DNA from: DASSTJ01 sp035707965
GTDB lineage: Bacteria > Actinomycetota > Actinomycetes > Actinomycetales > Angustibacteraceae
Reading direction: 5' to 3'
Assembly (NCBI GenBank): GCA_035707965.1
Contig: DASSTJ010000019.1
Coordinates: 1-9,045, forward strand
Length of the DNA stretch: 9,045 bases
Shown: positions 1 to 6,612 of the stretch, in pieces
Position numbering within the stretch: position 1 is the first letter of the stretch
How the letters are laid out: the number at the start of each line of letters is the position of its first letter
The notes under the pieces: generated by a model
Told to the model about the DNA's origin: nothing
The model's database searches: none
Seen by the model: the letters and a program-made list of their open reading frames with translations, nothing else
Program-made: the position numbers and the translations under genes

Positions 1-160
1 CCTGGCTGCTCCCGCCGGCCGGCCGGGTTCGGCTGTCGCCGTCCTCGCCCCACCAGTGCACCCCCTGGGCGGGTGACGCGCCGCCGCCGCCGCCGTCGCC
101 GGCGGAGACGGGCCGGGTGCCGGTGTCCTGCTCCGGGTGCGTCTGCGGGTTGCCTGCCAT
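1..160 (-). CDS. Partial CDS, N-terminus only; hydrophilic Gly/Pro-rich protein, possibly an HtrA-like protease
   Basis: This is the first 53 codons of a minus-strand gene that runs off the window at base 1. The start ATG (158-160) has a near-ideal Shine-Dalgarno, GAGGAA at 166-171 with a 5-base spacer, which makes the start convincing. The visible residues are hydrophilic and of low complexity: a run of five glycines at residues 23-27, many Pro, Ser and Thr, and a Trp-Trp-Gly near residues 36-38. There is no signal peptide or membrane segment in this part, so it looks like a disordered cytoplasmic tail. It lies in the same direction as the two-component system, 127 bases downstream of the kinase stop. 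In actinobacteria a membrane-anchored S1C (HtrA/PepD-type) serine protease with just such a disordered N-terminus is often found beside MprAB-like systems. That is inference from context, because no catalytic part is in view. Another envelope protein is equally possible. Confidence 0.6.
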   Translation of the reverse strand, partial: MAGNPQTHPEQDTGTRPVSAGDGGGGGASPAQGVHWWGEDGDSRTRPAGGSSQ

Positions 161-165
161 GGTCG

Positions 166-171
166 TTCCTC
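166..171 (-). promoter_or_regulatory. Ribosome binding site of the partial minus-strand gene
   Basis: Read on the minus strand this is GAGGAA, followed by five bases and then ATG at 160. It is one of the strongest Shine-Dalgarno matches in the window and fixes the start of the truncated gene. Confidence 0.65.
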
Positions 172-287
172 ACTCGTCGTCTGCTGCGACCCGCCCGGTG
201 CCGGCTGGCCGTCGTCCGGTCGGCCTCACCCGGGGCGGGCGGCCGACGTGACACCAGGACACACCACGTTGGTGGCGCCCGCCTGGG

Positions 288-1961
288 CTACTGCTGGGAG
301 TTCGCTGTGAACCCATGATCGTCGGTTCGTGTGCGGTCCGGGCCGGTGCCTGCCGCGGTGCTGCCGTCGGCCGCTGCGACCTCGTCAGTCGTCACGTCGT
401 CCGGTGTGCTGTCCGGCACGTGCGTCAAGGGCAAGGACACCACGAAGGTCGCGCCGCCGCCCGGTGTGGGGGCGATGCCGACGCGACCGCCGTGGCCGGC
501 GACGATCGCCGCCACGATCGCCAGACCGAGGCCGGAGCCACCGCCGGCGCCCCGCCCACGCGAGCTGTCGGACCGGTAGAAGCGCTCGAACACGCGGCTG
601 ATCTGCGACGGCTCGACGCCGGGGCCGTGGTCGCGCACCTCGAGGAGGGCGGAGCCGGCGTCGGCGCCGGAGCTCGTGCCCAGGGCCAGCTCCACCGGCG
701 TGCCGGCCGGCGTGTGACGCAAGGCGTTCGCGACGAGGTTGGTGACGACCTGGCGCAGGCGTCCCTCGTGGCCGAGCACCGTGACGGGCCGCAGCGGCCC
801 ACCGAGCCCGACGACACGGATCGACCGCTCGGGCTGGATGGCTCTGGCGTCCTGAGCGACGTCCGCGGCGATGACGGTGAGGTCCACGGGCTCGCGCCTC
901 TCGGGACGCTGCTCGTCCAGCCGCGCCAGCATGAGCAGGTCCTCGACGAGATCGCCCATGCGGCTCGCTTCCGTCTCGATGCGCCGCATCGCCCCGCCGA
1001 CGTCGTCCGGCTCACGCACCGCACCTTGCCGATAGAGCTCGGCGTATCCACGCACTGTGGCGAGCGGCGTCCGCAGCTCGTGGCTGGCGTCCGACACGAA
1101 CCTGCGCATGCGCTCCTCGGAGGCCTCGCGCACGGCGAAGGCCTGCTCGATCTGGCTGAGCATCGCGTTGAGCGAGGCCGAAAGGCGCCCCACCTCGGTG
1201 GTGGGGGGACCGTCGGGGACGCGACGCGTGAGGTCGCCACCCGCGATCGCCTGCGCCACGTCCTCGACCTCGGTGAGCGGGCGGAACGAGCGTCGGACGG
1301 CGAGAGCGCCCAGCACGCCGGTGGCCACGAGAACGCCGAGGCCCACCACGAGCAGGACGACGGCGAGCTGGGCGACCGTGTCGTGGACGTCCTTCAGGCT
1401 CTGCCCGACGACCAGCGTGCCGGGGCTGCCGGTGCGCGACGCCGTCACGCGCACCGCCACGACCCGCCACTCCTCGCTACCGTGCGTGGCGTCGATCGTG
1501 AACGGCTGACCGTCGTGCCGGGCCACCACCGACGGCGTGATGCCGGAGACGTCAGGCGCGGACGCCATGTCGTCGAGCCGGCGTCCGATGGGCACCTGGA
1601 TGCCGGAGTCGAGGATGACGACGGCGTACTGGCTGGACGGCAGCTGGCTCTCCGGGTCCTGGGGGTTGCCCAACCCGGACAGCGGCCCGCCGCCGGTGAC
1701 GCCGTCCGCGACGGCAGTGACCTGCGCGTCGACCTTGGCCACCAGCTCGCCCTGCAGCAGGGCGACGGCGACGGCCGCCGTCACGCTCAGCGCCACCAGT
1801 GCCAGCACCACCAGGATCGCGACGAGACGGACGCGCAAGGGCGTGCGGCGCCACTGGTCGCGCACGTCGCGAAGGGCCTGGCGGACAGGGCGCGGGGACG
1901 CCGGCTTCGTCGGTTCGGGCGAGTCCAGGGCGTAGACCGGGACGGGGCTCGAGGGCTCCAC
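288..1961 (-). CDS. HAMP-domain sensor histidine kinase (two-component system)
   Basis: Membrane sensor kinase, 557 residues, presumed partner of the response regulator just upstream. Layout: cytoplasmic N-tail with many prolines (1-43); first membrane segment about 45-69; extracytoplasmic sensor region about 70-192; second membrane segment about 194-221; HAMP about 222-276; HisKA dimerisation domain with phospho-acceptor His294 in SDASHELRTP; HATPase domain with N-box Asn408/Asn412, G1 DHGPG (444-448), F-box FERF (458-461) and G2 GGGSGLGL (473-480). All catalytic motifs are intact. A hydrophilic, Asp/Thr-rich tail (about 515-557) follows the kinase domain and is probably disordered. The start is GTG, 6 bases after the regulator stop, with GAGG of the overlapping TGAGG as a short Shine-Dalgarno, so the pair is probably translationally coupled. 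The general form resembles actinobacterial MprB/TcrY-type kinases. The stimulus cannot be read from the sequence. Confidence 0.93.
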   Translation of the reverse strand: MEPSSPVPVYALDSPEPTKPASPRPVRQALRDVRDQWRRTPLRVRLVAILVVLALVALSVTAAVAVALLQGELVAKVDAQVTAVADGVTGGGPLSGLGNPQDPESQLPSSQYAVVILDSGIQVPIGRRLDDMASAPDVSGITPSVVARHDGQPFTIDATHGSEEWRVVAVRVTASRTGSPGTLVVGQSLKDVHDTVAQLAVVLLVVGLGVLVATGVLGALAVRRSFRPLTEVEDVAQAIAGGDLTRRVPDGPPTTEVGRLSASLNAMLSQIEQAFAVREASEERMRRFVSDASHELRTPLATVRGYAELYRQGAVREPDDVGGAMRRIETEASRMGDLVEDLLMLARLDEQRPERREPVDLTVIAADVAQDARAIQPERSIRVVGLGGPLRPVTVLGHEGRLRQVVTNLVANALRHTPAGTPVELALGTSSGADAGSALLEVRDHGPGVEPSQISRVFERFYRSDSSRGRGAGGGSGLGLAIVAAIVAGHGGRVGIAPTPGGGATFVVSLPLTHVPDSTPDDVTTDEVAAADGSTAAGTGPDRTRTDDHGFTANSQQ

Positions 1962-1967
1962 GGCGCC

Positions 1968-2711
1968 TCAGCGGTGCTCGGGCGGGAGGCGCAGCACGTA
2001 GCCGACGCCGCGGCGGGTGTGGATGAGGGGGACGGCGGCGTCGGCGTCCACCTTGCGGCGAAGGTACGAGATGTACGACTCGACGATCCCGGACTCGCCA
2101 CGGAAGTCGTAGTCCCACACGTGGTCGAGGATCTGCGCCTTCGACAGCACCCGGTTCGGGTTGAGCATCAGGTAACGCAGCAGCTTGAACTCGGTGGGGG
2201 ACAGCTCGATCGGCCGGCCCGCGCGGTGCACCTCGTGCGAGTCCTCGTCGAGCTCCAGGTCGCCGAAGACGAGGCGGCTGTGGTCGTCTCCCGAGCCGGT
2301 GCCGTTACCCGTTCGCCGGAGCACGGCGCGGATGCGTGCCACCACCTCCTCGAGCGAGAACGGCTTGGTGACGTAGTCGTCGCCGCCCACGGTGAGGCCG
2401 GTGATCTTGTCCTCGGTGGAGTCGCGGGCGGTGAGGAACACGACGGGCACGTGGCGGCCGGAGTCGCGCAGGGTCCTGGTCACGGCGAAGCCGTCCATGT
2501 CGGGCAGCATGACGTCGAGGACGAGCAGGTCGGGCTTCTCGCTCTCCGCCAGGGTGAGCGCGGTGGCGCCGTCGCCGGCGGTGTGGACGTCGAAGCCGGC
2601 GAACCGGAGGGACGTGGAGAGCAGCTCGCGGATGTTGGGCTCGTCCTCCACGACGAGGAGTCGCGCCTCGGGCCCGGTCGGGCTCGCGCTCTGCGATCGG
2701 TCGGCCATCAT
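1968..2711 (-). CDS. OmpR/PhoB-family response regulator
   Basis: DNA-binding response regulator, 247 residues, the expected phosphorylation target of the downstream kinase. The receiver domain spans about 16-132, with acidic pocket Glu22/Asp23, phospho-acceptor Asp66 (in LVLDVMLPDMDG), Thr94 and Lys116 (VTKPFS). After a Gly-rich linker (about 134-143) comes the winged-helix effector domain (about 147-243), ending in the typical TRRGVGYVLR. Every residue needed for phosphotransfer is present. Two ATG codons lie in tandem at 2706-2711. The Shine-Dalgarno GGAG (minus strand, about 2718-2721) suits either, and the first is taken. It is the first gene of a minus-strand operon with the kinase and is divergent from the hydroxyproline-type gene set across a 145-base gap. 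Similarity is to MprA/TcrX/PrrA-type actinobacterial regulators in general, and I cannot say which. Whether it controls the divergent catabolic genes is unknown; the location gives only weak reason to think so. Confidence 0.95.
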   Translation of the reverse strand: MMADRSQSASPTGPEARLLVVEDEPNIRELLSTSLRFAGFDVHTAGDGATALTLAESEKPDLLVLDVMLPDMDGFAVTRTLRDSGRHVPVVFLTARDSTEDKITGLTVGGDDYVTKPFSLEEVVARIRAVLRRTGNGTGSGDDHSRLVFGDLELDEDSHEVHRAGRPIELSPTEFKLLRYLMLNPNRVLSKAQILDHVWDYDFRGESGIVESYISYLRRKVDADAAVPLIHTRRGVGYVLRLPPEHR

Positions 2712-2819
2712 GCCCTGCTCCGTGGGTCGGGGGGAGGGTGCGCGGTCAGTGTGCGCCGGTAGCCTGTGAGTTTCCTGGATGAACCGTGGGAGCGCCCTGC
2801 GACCGGTCGACGTGGAACG

Positions 2820-2848
2820 CTGACACGCCTCGTACCGCTATGTAACAT
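2820..2848 (+). promoter_or_regulatory. Promoter of the first catabolic transcript (probably leaderless)
   Basis: A -35-like CTGACA (2820-2825, five of six matches to TTGACA) is followed by exactly 17 bases and a -10-like TAACAT (2843-2848, TANNNT form). Transcription would start about 2854-2857, at or within three bases of the GTG (2857) of the oxidoreductase gene. No Shine-Dalgarno precedes that GTG. Together these point to a leaderless mRNA, which is common in actinobacteria. The -10 is embedded in the AT-rich operator-like element at 2840-2855. Confidence 0.65.
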
Positions 2849-2855
2849 TGCACAT
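2840..2855 (+). promoter_or_regulatory. Operator-like element 1 (shared motif)
   Basis: ATGTAACATTGCACAT, an imperfect inverted repeat with outer arms ATGT/ACAT, covers the -10 region of the promoter. The first 14 bases match the element at 6632-6645 at 12 of 14 positions, and both differences are C/T changes. It is a strikingly AT-rich island in GC-rich DNA. Its position over the -10 fits a repressor site. The binding protein is not in the window; GntR-family (FCD subgroup) regulators often control hydroxyproline and related genes, but that link is inference. Confidence 0.55.
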
Positions 2856-2856
2856 C

Positions 2857-4059
2857 GTGGCTCAGGTGGTGGTCGTCGGCGCCGGCATGGTGGGTGCGGC
2901 CTGCGCCTACTACGCGGCCCGCGCCGGCCTCGAGGTGCTCGTCCTCGACCGCGGACCGGTCGCCGCGGGCACCACCAGCCGGGGTGAGGGCAACGTCCTC
3001 GTCTCCGACAAGGGGCCGGGGCCCGAGCTCGACCTCGCGATCCGGTCGGTGCGGCTGTGGCACGAGCTCGGTGACGCGGTGGGCCACGAGGCGCTCGAGC
3101 TGGAGCCCAAGGGCGGTCTCGTCGTCGCCACCAGCGAGCCGGCCCTGACCGCGCTGCACGACTTCGCGCAGTCCCAGGCCAGGCACGGGGTCGCCGTCGA
3201 GCCGGTCGCGTCGGCCAGGCTGCACCAGCTCGAGCCGCACCTCGCTGGCCACCTTCCCGGCGGCGTCCTCTACCCGCAGGACCTGCAGGTGATGCCGGTT
3301 CTGGCGGCGGCGGCGCTGCTGCGGGCGGCGCGTCAGCTCGGCGCGCGCGTGCAGACGGGTGTCGACGTGCGGGGGGTCGAGACCGACGGGGCCGGCGCCG
3401 TGCGTGCGGTGGTGTCGTCGGCCGGGCGGCACCCGGCGTCCGCCGTGGTCAACGCGACCGGGACGTGGGGTGGCGAGGTGGCGACCCGGTTCGGGGCGCC
3501 GGTGCCGGTGCTGCCGCGGCGGGGGTTCGTCCTCGTCACCGAGCCGTTGCCGCGGGTGGTCCGCCGCAAGGTGTACTCCGCGGACTACGTCGCGAACGTG
3601 GCGGCGTCGACGGAGGGCCTGGAGACCTCGGTCGTGGTCGAGGGCACCCGCGGCGGCACCGTGCTGATCGGCGCCAGCCGTGAGCGCGTGGGCTTCGACG
3701 AGACGCTCTCGGTCGAGGTGGTGCGGCGGCTGGCCGCGCAGGCGGTGCGGCTCTTCCCGGTGCTCGCAGGCATCAACCTCATGCGCGTCTACCGCGGCTT
3801 CCGGCCTTACTGCCCGGACCACCTGCCGGTCATCGGCGCGGACGAGCGCGTGCCCGGCGTCTACCACGCGTGCGGGCACGAGGGGGCGGGCATCGGGCTG
3901 GCGCCGGCCACCGGCCTGCTCGTCGTCCAGCAGGTGGTGCAGCGGCTCGGCGCCGTCCTGCCCGCCGAGCTGGGCGACCTCGCGGCCGACGCGCCGGACC
4001 TCGCGCCCTTTCGCCCATCCAGGTTCTCGGCCCTCGCAGACGTCCCGGAGACCGCATGA
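2857..4059 (+). CDS. DadA-like FAD oxidoreductase; likely cis-4-hydroxy-D-proline dehydrogenase, amine-oxidising subunit
   Basis: FAD-dependent amine oxidoreductase of the DAO/DadA fold, 400 residues from the GTG start. It would oxidise the C-N bond of cis-4-hydroxy-D-proline to 1-pyrroline-4-hydroxy-2-carboxylate in the cytoplasm. Seen in the sequence: dinucleotide-binding GAGMVG at residues 8-13, the acidic end of the second strand (VLVLDRG, Asp31), GTTSRGEGN at 38-46, NATGTWG at 199-205, RGFRPYCPDHLPVIG from 313 and the FAD-contacting HEGAGIGLAPATG at 341-353. This last motif is typical of the subunit that pairs with HcnA/HcnB-like partners (D-hydroxyproline dehydrogenase, octopine/nopaline oxidase, HcnC). 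A TTG at 2848 would add three residues but lies inside the -10 element, so GTG at 2857 is preferred. The stop overlaps the next start (ATGA), implying coupling. Paired ferredoxin and HcnB-like genes make a hetero-oligomeric enzyme likely. The substrate is inferred from the epimerase and deaminase downstream. Confidence 0.87.
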   Translation: MAQVVVVGAGMVGAACAYYAARAGLEVLVLDRGPVAAGTTSRGEGNVLVSDKGPGPELDLAIRSVRLWHELGDAVGHEALELEPKGGLVVATSEPALTALHDFAQSQARHGVAVEPVASARLHQLEPHLAGHLPGGVLYPQDLQVMPVLAAAALLRAARQLGARVQTGVDVRGVETDGAGAVRAVVSSAGRHPASAVVNATGTWGGEVATRFGAPVPVLPRRGFVLVTEPLPRVVRRKVYSADYVANVAASTEGLETSVVVEGTRGGTVLIGASRERVGFDETLSVEVVRRLAAQAVRLFPVLAGINLMRVYRGFRPYCPDHLPVIGADERVPGVYHACGHEGAGIGLAPATGLLVVQQVVQRLGAVLPAELGDLAADAPDLAPFRPSRFSALADVPETA

Positions 4060-4334
4060 CCAGCAGCCTGATCTTCACCTTCGCCGGGCGTCCCGTCGCC
4101 TTCCGCCCGGGGCAGACCGTCGGGGCCGCGCTGATCGACGCCGGCATCCGCTCGTGGCGCACCACGCGGATCGAGAGGCGTCCCCGGGGCCTGTTCTGCG
4201 GTATCGGCGTCTGCTTCGACTGCCTCGTCGTCCTCGACGGCCAGCCCAATCAGCGCGCGTGCCTGGCGCTGGCCCGCGCTGGCCTGGACGTGCGGCCGCA
4301 GGAAGGGACCGGTCATGACGACCTCGCCGTCTGA
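4056..4334 (+). CDS. Small (2Fe-2S)-binding protein, HcnA-like dehydrogenase subunit
   Basis: Ferredoxin-fold subunit of 92 residues that carries one [2Fe-2S] cluster and would pass electrons between the two flavin subunits. Four cysteines at 48, 53, 56 and 69 have the spacing C-x4-C-x2-C-x12-C (CGIGVCFDC, then a distal Cys), which is the plant-type ferredoxin pattern seen in HcnA and in the small subunit of hetero-oligomeric D-hydroxyproline dehydrogenase. The N-terminus (ITFAGRPV-like beta hairpin, FRPGQTVGAAL) fits the same fold. The ATG at 4056 overlaps the preceding TGA by the ATGA arrangement and has GGAG at 4047-4050, 5 bases upstream. The reading frame stays open upstream to about 3870, but that extension is Arg/Gly-rich shadow of the oxidoreductase gene and is left out. 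Its last 20 bases overlap the next gene. Confidence 0.9.
   Translation: MTSSLIFTFAGRPVAFRPGQTVGAALIDAGIRSWRTTRIERRPRGLFCGIGVCFDCLVVLDGQPNQRACLALARAGLDVRPQEGTGHDDLAV
4301..4307 (+). promoter_or_regulatory. Ribosome binding site of the HcnB-like gene, inside the ferredoxin gene
   Basis: GGAAGGG, 7 bases before the ATG at 4315 and lying within the last codons of the ferredoxin gene. It supports the ATG at 4315 and the overlapping-gene arrangement. Confidence 0.6.
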
Positions 4335-5805
4335 CGGCCCCGGCATGCCCGGCAGGGCGGACGTCGGCACGCGGCGGGCGTACGACGTGGCCGTGGTCGG
4401 CGGCGGACCGGCCGGCATGTCCGCGGCCGTCGCGGCTGTGGACGCCGGCGCTCGAGTCGCGCTGATCGACGGCGGCAGCGCGCTGGGCGGCCAGTACTGG
4501 CGGCACCCACCGGACCGCGCTCTGGCCACGGAGGTCGCTGGGCAGCATCACGGCCTGCGCCACTACCGGCGCCTGGCCCGCAGCATCGCCGCGCAAGAGC
4601 GCTCCGGCCGGCTCGACGTGCTCACGCGGCACGACGTGTGGACGCTGGAACGCAACGGCGACCACGGCTTCGCTGCACGGGTGATCGACCGTGCCGCCGC
4701 CACGGAGCAGGAGCGGGTGGTGCGCGCGAGCGCGCTCGTGCTCGCACCTGGCGCCTACGACCGCCAGGTGCCCTTTCCCGGCTGGACGCTTCCCGGCGTG
4801 ATGACCGCCGGCGGCGTGCAGGCGCTGCTCAAGGGCAGCGCGACCGTTGCCGGGCAACGGGTGCTGGTCGCAGGCACGGGTCCGTTCCTGCTTCCGGTCG
4901 CCGCGGGTCTGGCGTCCGCCGGTGCCACGGTCGTCGGGGTGCACGAGGCGTCCAGCACCGCCGAGTGGGCGAGCCATCCGGGCGCGGTCGCCCGCAACGT
5001 CACCAAGCTGGCGGAGGGGGCGGGATACGCCGCCAGGCTCGCTCGCCACCGGGTGCCGTACCGGCTGCGCTCCACGGTGCTCGAGGCGCACGGGGACGAC
5101 CAGGTGCAGGAGGTGACGACCGCGCGGCTCGACTCCGCAGGCCGGGTGCGCCCGGGCACGGAGGAGCGCGTCGCGGTCGACGTGCTGGCCGTCGGCTGGG
5201 GCTTCACGCCGCAGCTCGAGCTGCCACTGGCGCTCGGCTGCGCCACCCGCACGGACACCGACGGCTCTCTCGTCGTCGTGGTGGACGACGAGCAGCGCAC
5301 GACGGTGGGCGGCATCTTCGTGGCGGGGGAGGCCTGCGGCGTCGGGGGAGCGGCGCTCGCGGCGGTGGAGGGTCGCATCGCCGGTGCGGCGGCCGCACGG
5401 GCCCTGGGCCACGACGCCCCGGTCGCCGCCCGCGATCGCCGTCAGCGCACAGCGTTGCGGGGGTTCGCCCGGGCCATGCACCGCACGTACCCGGTGCCCG
5501 AGCCGTGGCTCGACCGCGTGACCGACGACGTGCTGGTCTGCCGCTGCGAGGAGGTCTCCGCCGGGCGGCTGCGTGAGGTGGTCGAGGAGCTCGGCGCCGA
5601 CGACCCGAGGTCGGCGAAGCTGATGGCCAGGGTCGGCATGGGCTGGTGCCAGGGCCGCGTCTGCGGGTACCCCGCCTCGTGCCTGGTGGCGCACTGGACC
5701 GGCACCGACGTCGATCCCGCGCAGCTCGCGTCGCGACCGGTGGCGACGCCCGTCCCGCTCGCGGCGCTGGCCGGCACAGATCTGGACGAGCCGACCCGCA
5801 CCTGA
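4315..5805 (+). CDS. HcnB-like FAD/[2Fe-2S] oxidoreductase, likely alpha subunit of D-hydroxyproline dehydrogenase
   Basis: Pyridine nucleotide-disulfide-type flavoprotein of 496 residues. First Rossmann motif VVGGGPAGMSAA (GGGPAG at 29-34); conserved ALGGQYW (56-62), typical of HcnB/SoxA-type subunits; LAPGAYDRQVPFPGW at 143-157; second nucleotide-binding region LVAGTGPFLLPVA at 184-196; WGFTPQLEL at 295-303; FAD-closing GGIFVAGEACGVGG at 332-345. A C-terminal bacterioferredoxin-associated-ferredoxin-like (BFD-type) domain carries Cys409, Cys411, Cys445 and Cys450 (CRCEE, then C-x4-C), a probable second [2Fe-2S] site. No CxxC redox disulfide is present near the first FAD motif, so it is not a disulfide reductase. 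The start overlaps the ferredoxin gene by 20 bases behind a strong Shine-Dalgarno. It probably accepts electrons from the amine-oxidising subunit through the clusters. Alternatives in the same family are opine oxidase or cyanide synthase subunits, but the neighbouring genes argue for hydroxyproline. Confidence 0.9.
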   Translation: MTTSPSDGPGMPGRADVGTRRAYDVAVVGGGPAGMSAAVAAVDAGARVALIDGGSALGGQYWRHPPDRALATEVAGQHHGLRHYRRLARSIAAQERSGRLDVLTRHDVWTLERNGDHGFAARVIDRAAATEQERVVRASALVLAPGAYDRQVPFPGWTLPGVMTAGGVQALLKGSATVAGQRVLVAGTGPFLLPVAAGLASAGATVVGVHEASSTAEWASHPGAVARNVTKLAEGAGYAARLARHRVPYRLRSTVLEAHGDDQVQEVTTARLDSAGRVRPGTEERVAVDVLAVGWGFTPQLELPLALGCATRTDTDGSLVVVVDDEQRTTVGGIFVAGEACGVGGAALAAVEGRIAGAAAARALGHDAPVAARDRRQRTALRGFARAMHRTYPVPEPWLDRVTDDVLVCRCEEVSAGRLREVVEELGADDPRSAKLMARVGMGWCQGRVCGYPASCLVAHWTGTDVDPAQLASRPVATPVPLAALAGTDLDEPTRT

Positions 5806-5817
5806 CAGCCTCGGGGC

Positions 5818-6585
5818 GTGCCGGACGTCGCCGAGTGGTCACGAGCCAGGGTGCTTCAGGAGTCGGCCGCCTGGACGTCGCCGTGGCACCCGCCGGGCTC
5901 GTTGCACCGCGACCTCGGCTGGTTCGAGTACTACGTCACGGGCGCGACGGCGACCGTGATGCGCGTCGCCCCAGCCGGCCGTGACGTCGGCCGGTTGGTC
6001 GAGAACGTGCTTCTCGAGCTGCGCAGCGAACGCGTGGTCGAGGCCTACTGGACCGTGGGCCCGGCCACCCAGCCTCCCGGCCTCGAGGACGCGCTGCTCG
6101 CCGCGGGCGCCGGTGTCGACAGCGCCGTGGACATCTGCGCTCGCCCGCTCATCGACGTGCCGCCCGGACCGCCGGACGACGCCGAGGTGGCGGTGCGAGA
6201 GGTGCGCTCGCGTGACGACGTGGCAGCGTTCCAGCGGGTCAACGCCGCAGCCTGGGGCTACCCGCCGCCGAGCGAGAGCGACGTCGACCGCGAGGCCGCC
6301 GCGCTGCGGTGCGGCTACGTGCTGGGCTGCTGGCGCGGTGAACCGGTGGGAGTGGCCGGCTGCACGCTGGCCGGCGAGGTGGCCCGCCTGTGGGGCGCGG
6401 CCGTGGTGCCCGCGGCGCGTCGGCGCGGTGTCTATCGCGCCATGGTCGTCGCACGGCTGGCCGACTCACGGCAGCGGGGCGCCACGCTCGCGCTCGTGCA
6501 CGCGCAGCCGACGTCCTCGCGGGTGCTGCAGCGCCTCGGCTTCGCCGTGCACGGCCAGCAGCACGTCTTCGCCGTCCGCCCGTGA
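5818..6585 (+). CDS. GNAT-family N-acetyltransferase of unknown substrate
   Basis: Acetyl-CoA-dependent acetyltransferase-like protein, 255 residues. The GNAT fold is in the C-terminal half (about 123-255): EVAVREVRSRDDVAAF start strand and helix, VGVAGCTLAGEVARLWGAAVVPAARRRGVYRAM with the pyrophosphate-binding RRRGVY (201-206) in place of the Q/RxxGxG/A motif, and the closing LQRLGF (237-242). The N-terminal 120 residues may be a degenerate first GNAT-like domain or a cap; no acetyl-CoA motif is seen there. The gene starts 12 bases after the dehydrogenase subunit on the same strand and so is probably the last gene of the first transcript. The GTG at 5818 has only a GGGG one base upstream, so the start is not firm and GTG at 5851 is an alternative. 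It has no step in the textbook hydroxyproline route. Acetylation of a cyclic imino acid is a guess, and it could act on something unrelated. Confidence 0.8.
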   Translation: MPDVAEWSRARVLQESAAWTSPWHPPGSLHRDLGWFEYYVTGATATVMRVAPAGRDVGRLVENVLLELRSERVVEAYWTVGPATQPPGLEDALLAAGAGVDSAVDICARPLIDVPPGPPDDAEVAVREVRSRDDVAAFQRVNAAAWGYPPPSESDVDREAAALRCGYVLGCWRGEPVGVAGCTLAGEVARLWGAAVVPAARRRGVYRAMVVARLADSRQRGATLALVHAQPTSSRVLQRLGFAVHGQQHVFAVRP

Positions 6586-6591
6586 GCGCAC

Positions 6592-6603
6592 CTCGTGCAC
6601 GAG
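6592..6603. repeat. Perfect 12-bp palindrome CTCGTGCACGAG
   Basis: CTCGTGCACGAG equals its own reverse complement. It lies 6 bases after the stop of the acetyltransferase gene and 9 bases before the -35-like region of the second promoter. A shorter hairpin-capable GAGA/TCTC pair with a GCGCT loop follows directly (6601-6613). There is no T-run, so a classical intrinsic terminator is unlikely. An upstream protein-binding site or a weak transcript-end hairpin are the two readings. Confidence 0.45.
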
Positions 6604-6612
6604 AGCGCTTCT

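Noticed and set aside
80..94. GCC trinucleotide repeat
   Set aside because: Five GGC glycine codons in frame inside a coding region; too short to be a notable microsatellite.
262..274. CACCA-CGT-TGGTG hairpin between the kinase gene and the next minus-strand gene, as a terminator
   Set aside because: The stem is only five base pairs, the loop is three bases and there is no T-run on either strand, so it is not supportable as a terminator.
73..318. 81-codon plus-strand frame starting with a run of arginines
   Set aside because: The Arg run is the reverse of a Gly codon run in the truncated minus-strand gene, which has a far better ribosome binding site and composition.
315..2762. 815-codon open frame on the plus strand
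   Set aside because: It runs antisense to the kinase and response regulator, both of which have complete motif sets. The translation is Arg/Ala/Gly/His-rich low complexity, the usual shadow of high-GC coding DNA.
2848..2850. TTG as start of the DadA-like gene
   Set aside because: It overlaps the last base of the -10 hexamer, so it would not be transcribed from the visible promoter. GTG at 2857 begins just before the FAD-binding strand, as is usual.
2746..3879. 377-codon open frame on the minus strand
   Set aside because: It crosses the promoter region and the DadA-like gene in antisense and has no family features.
3870..4055. In-frame upstream extension of the ferredoxin gene
   Set aside because: The extension is Arg/Gly-rich, lies wholly inside the preceding gene and has no family similarity. 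The ATG at 4056 starts at the expected ferredoxin-fold N-terminus with a Shine-Dalgarno.
4075..5694. 539-codon open frame on the minus strand
   Set aside because: Antisense shadow of the ferredoxin and HcnB-like genes; composition is Arg/His/Ala-rich with no motifs.
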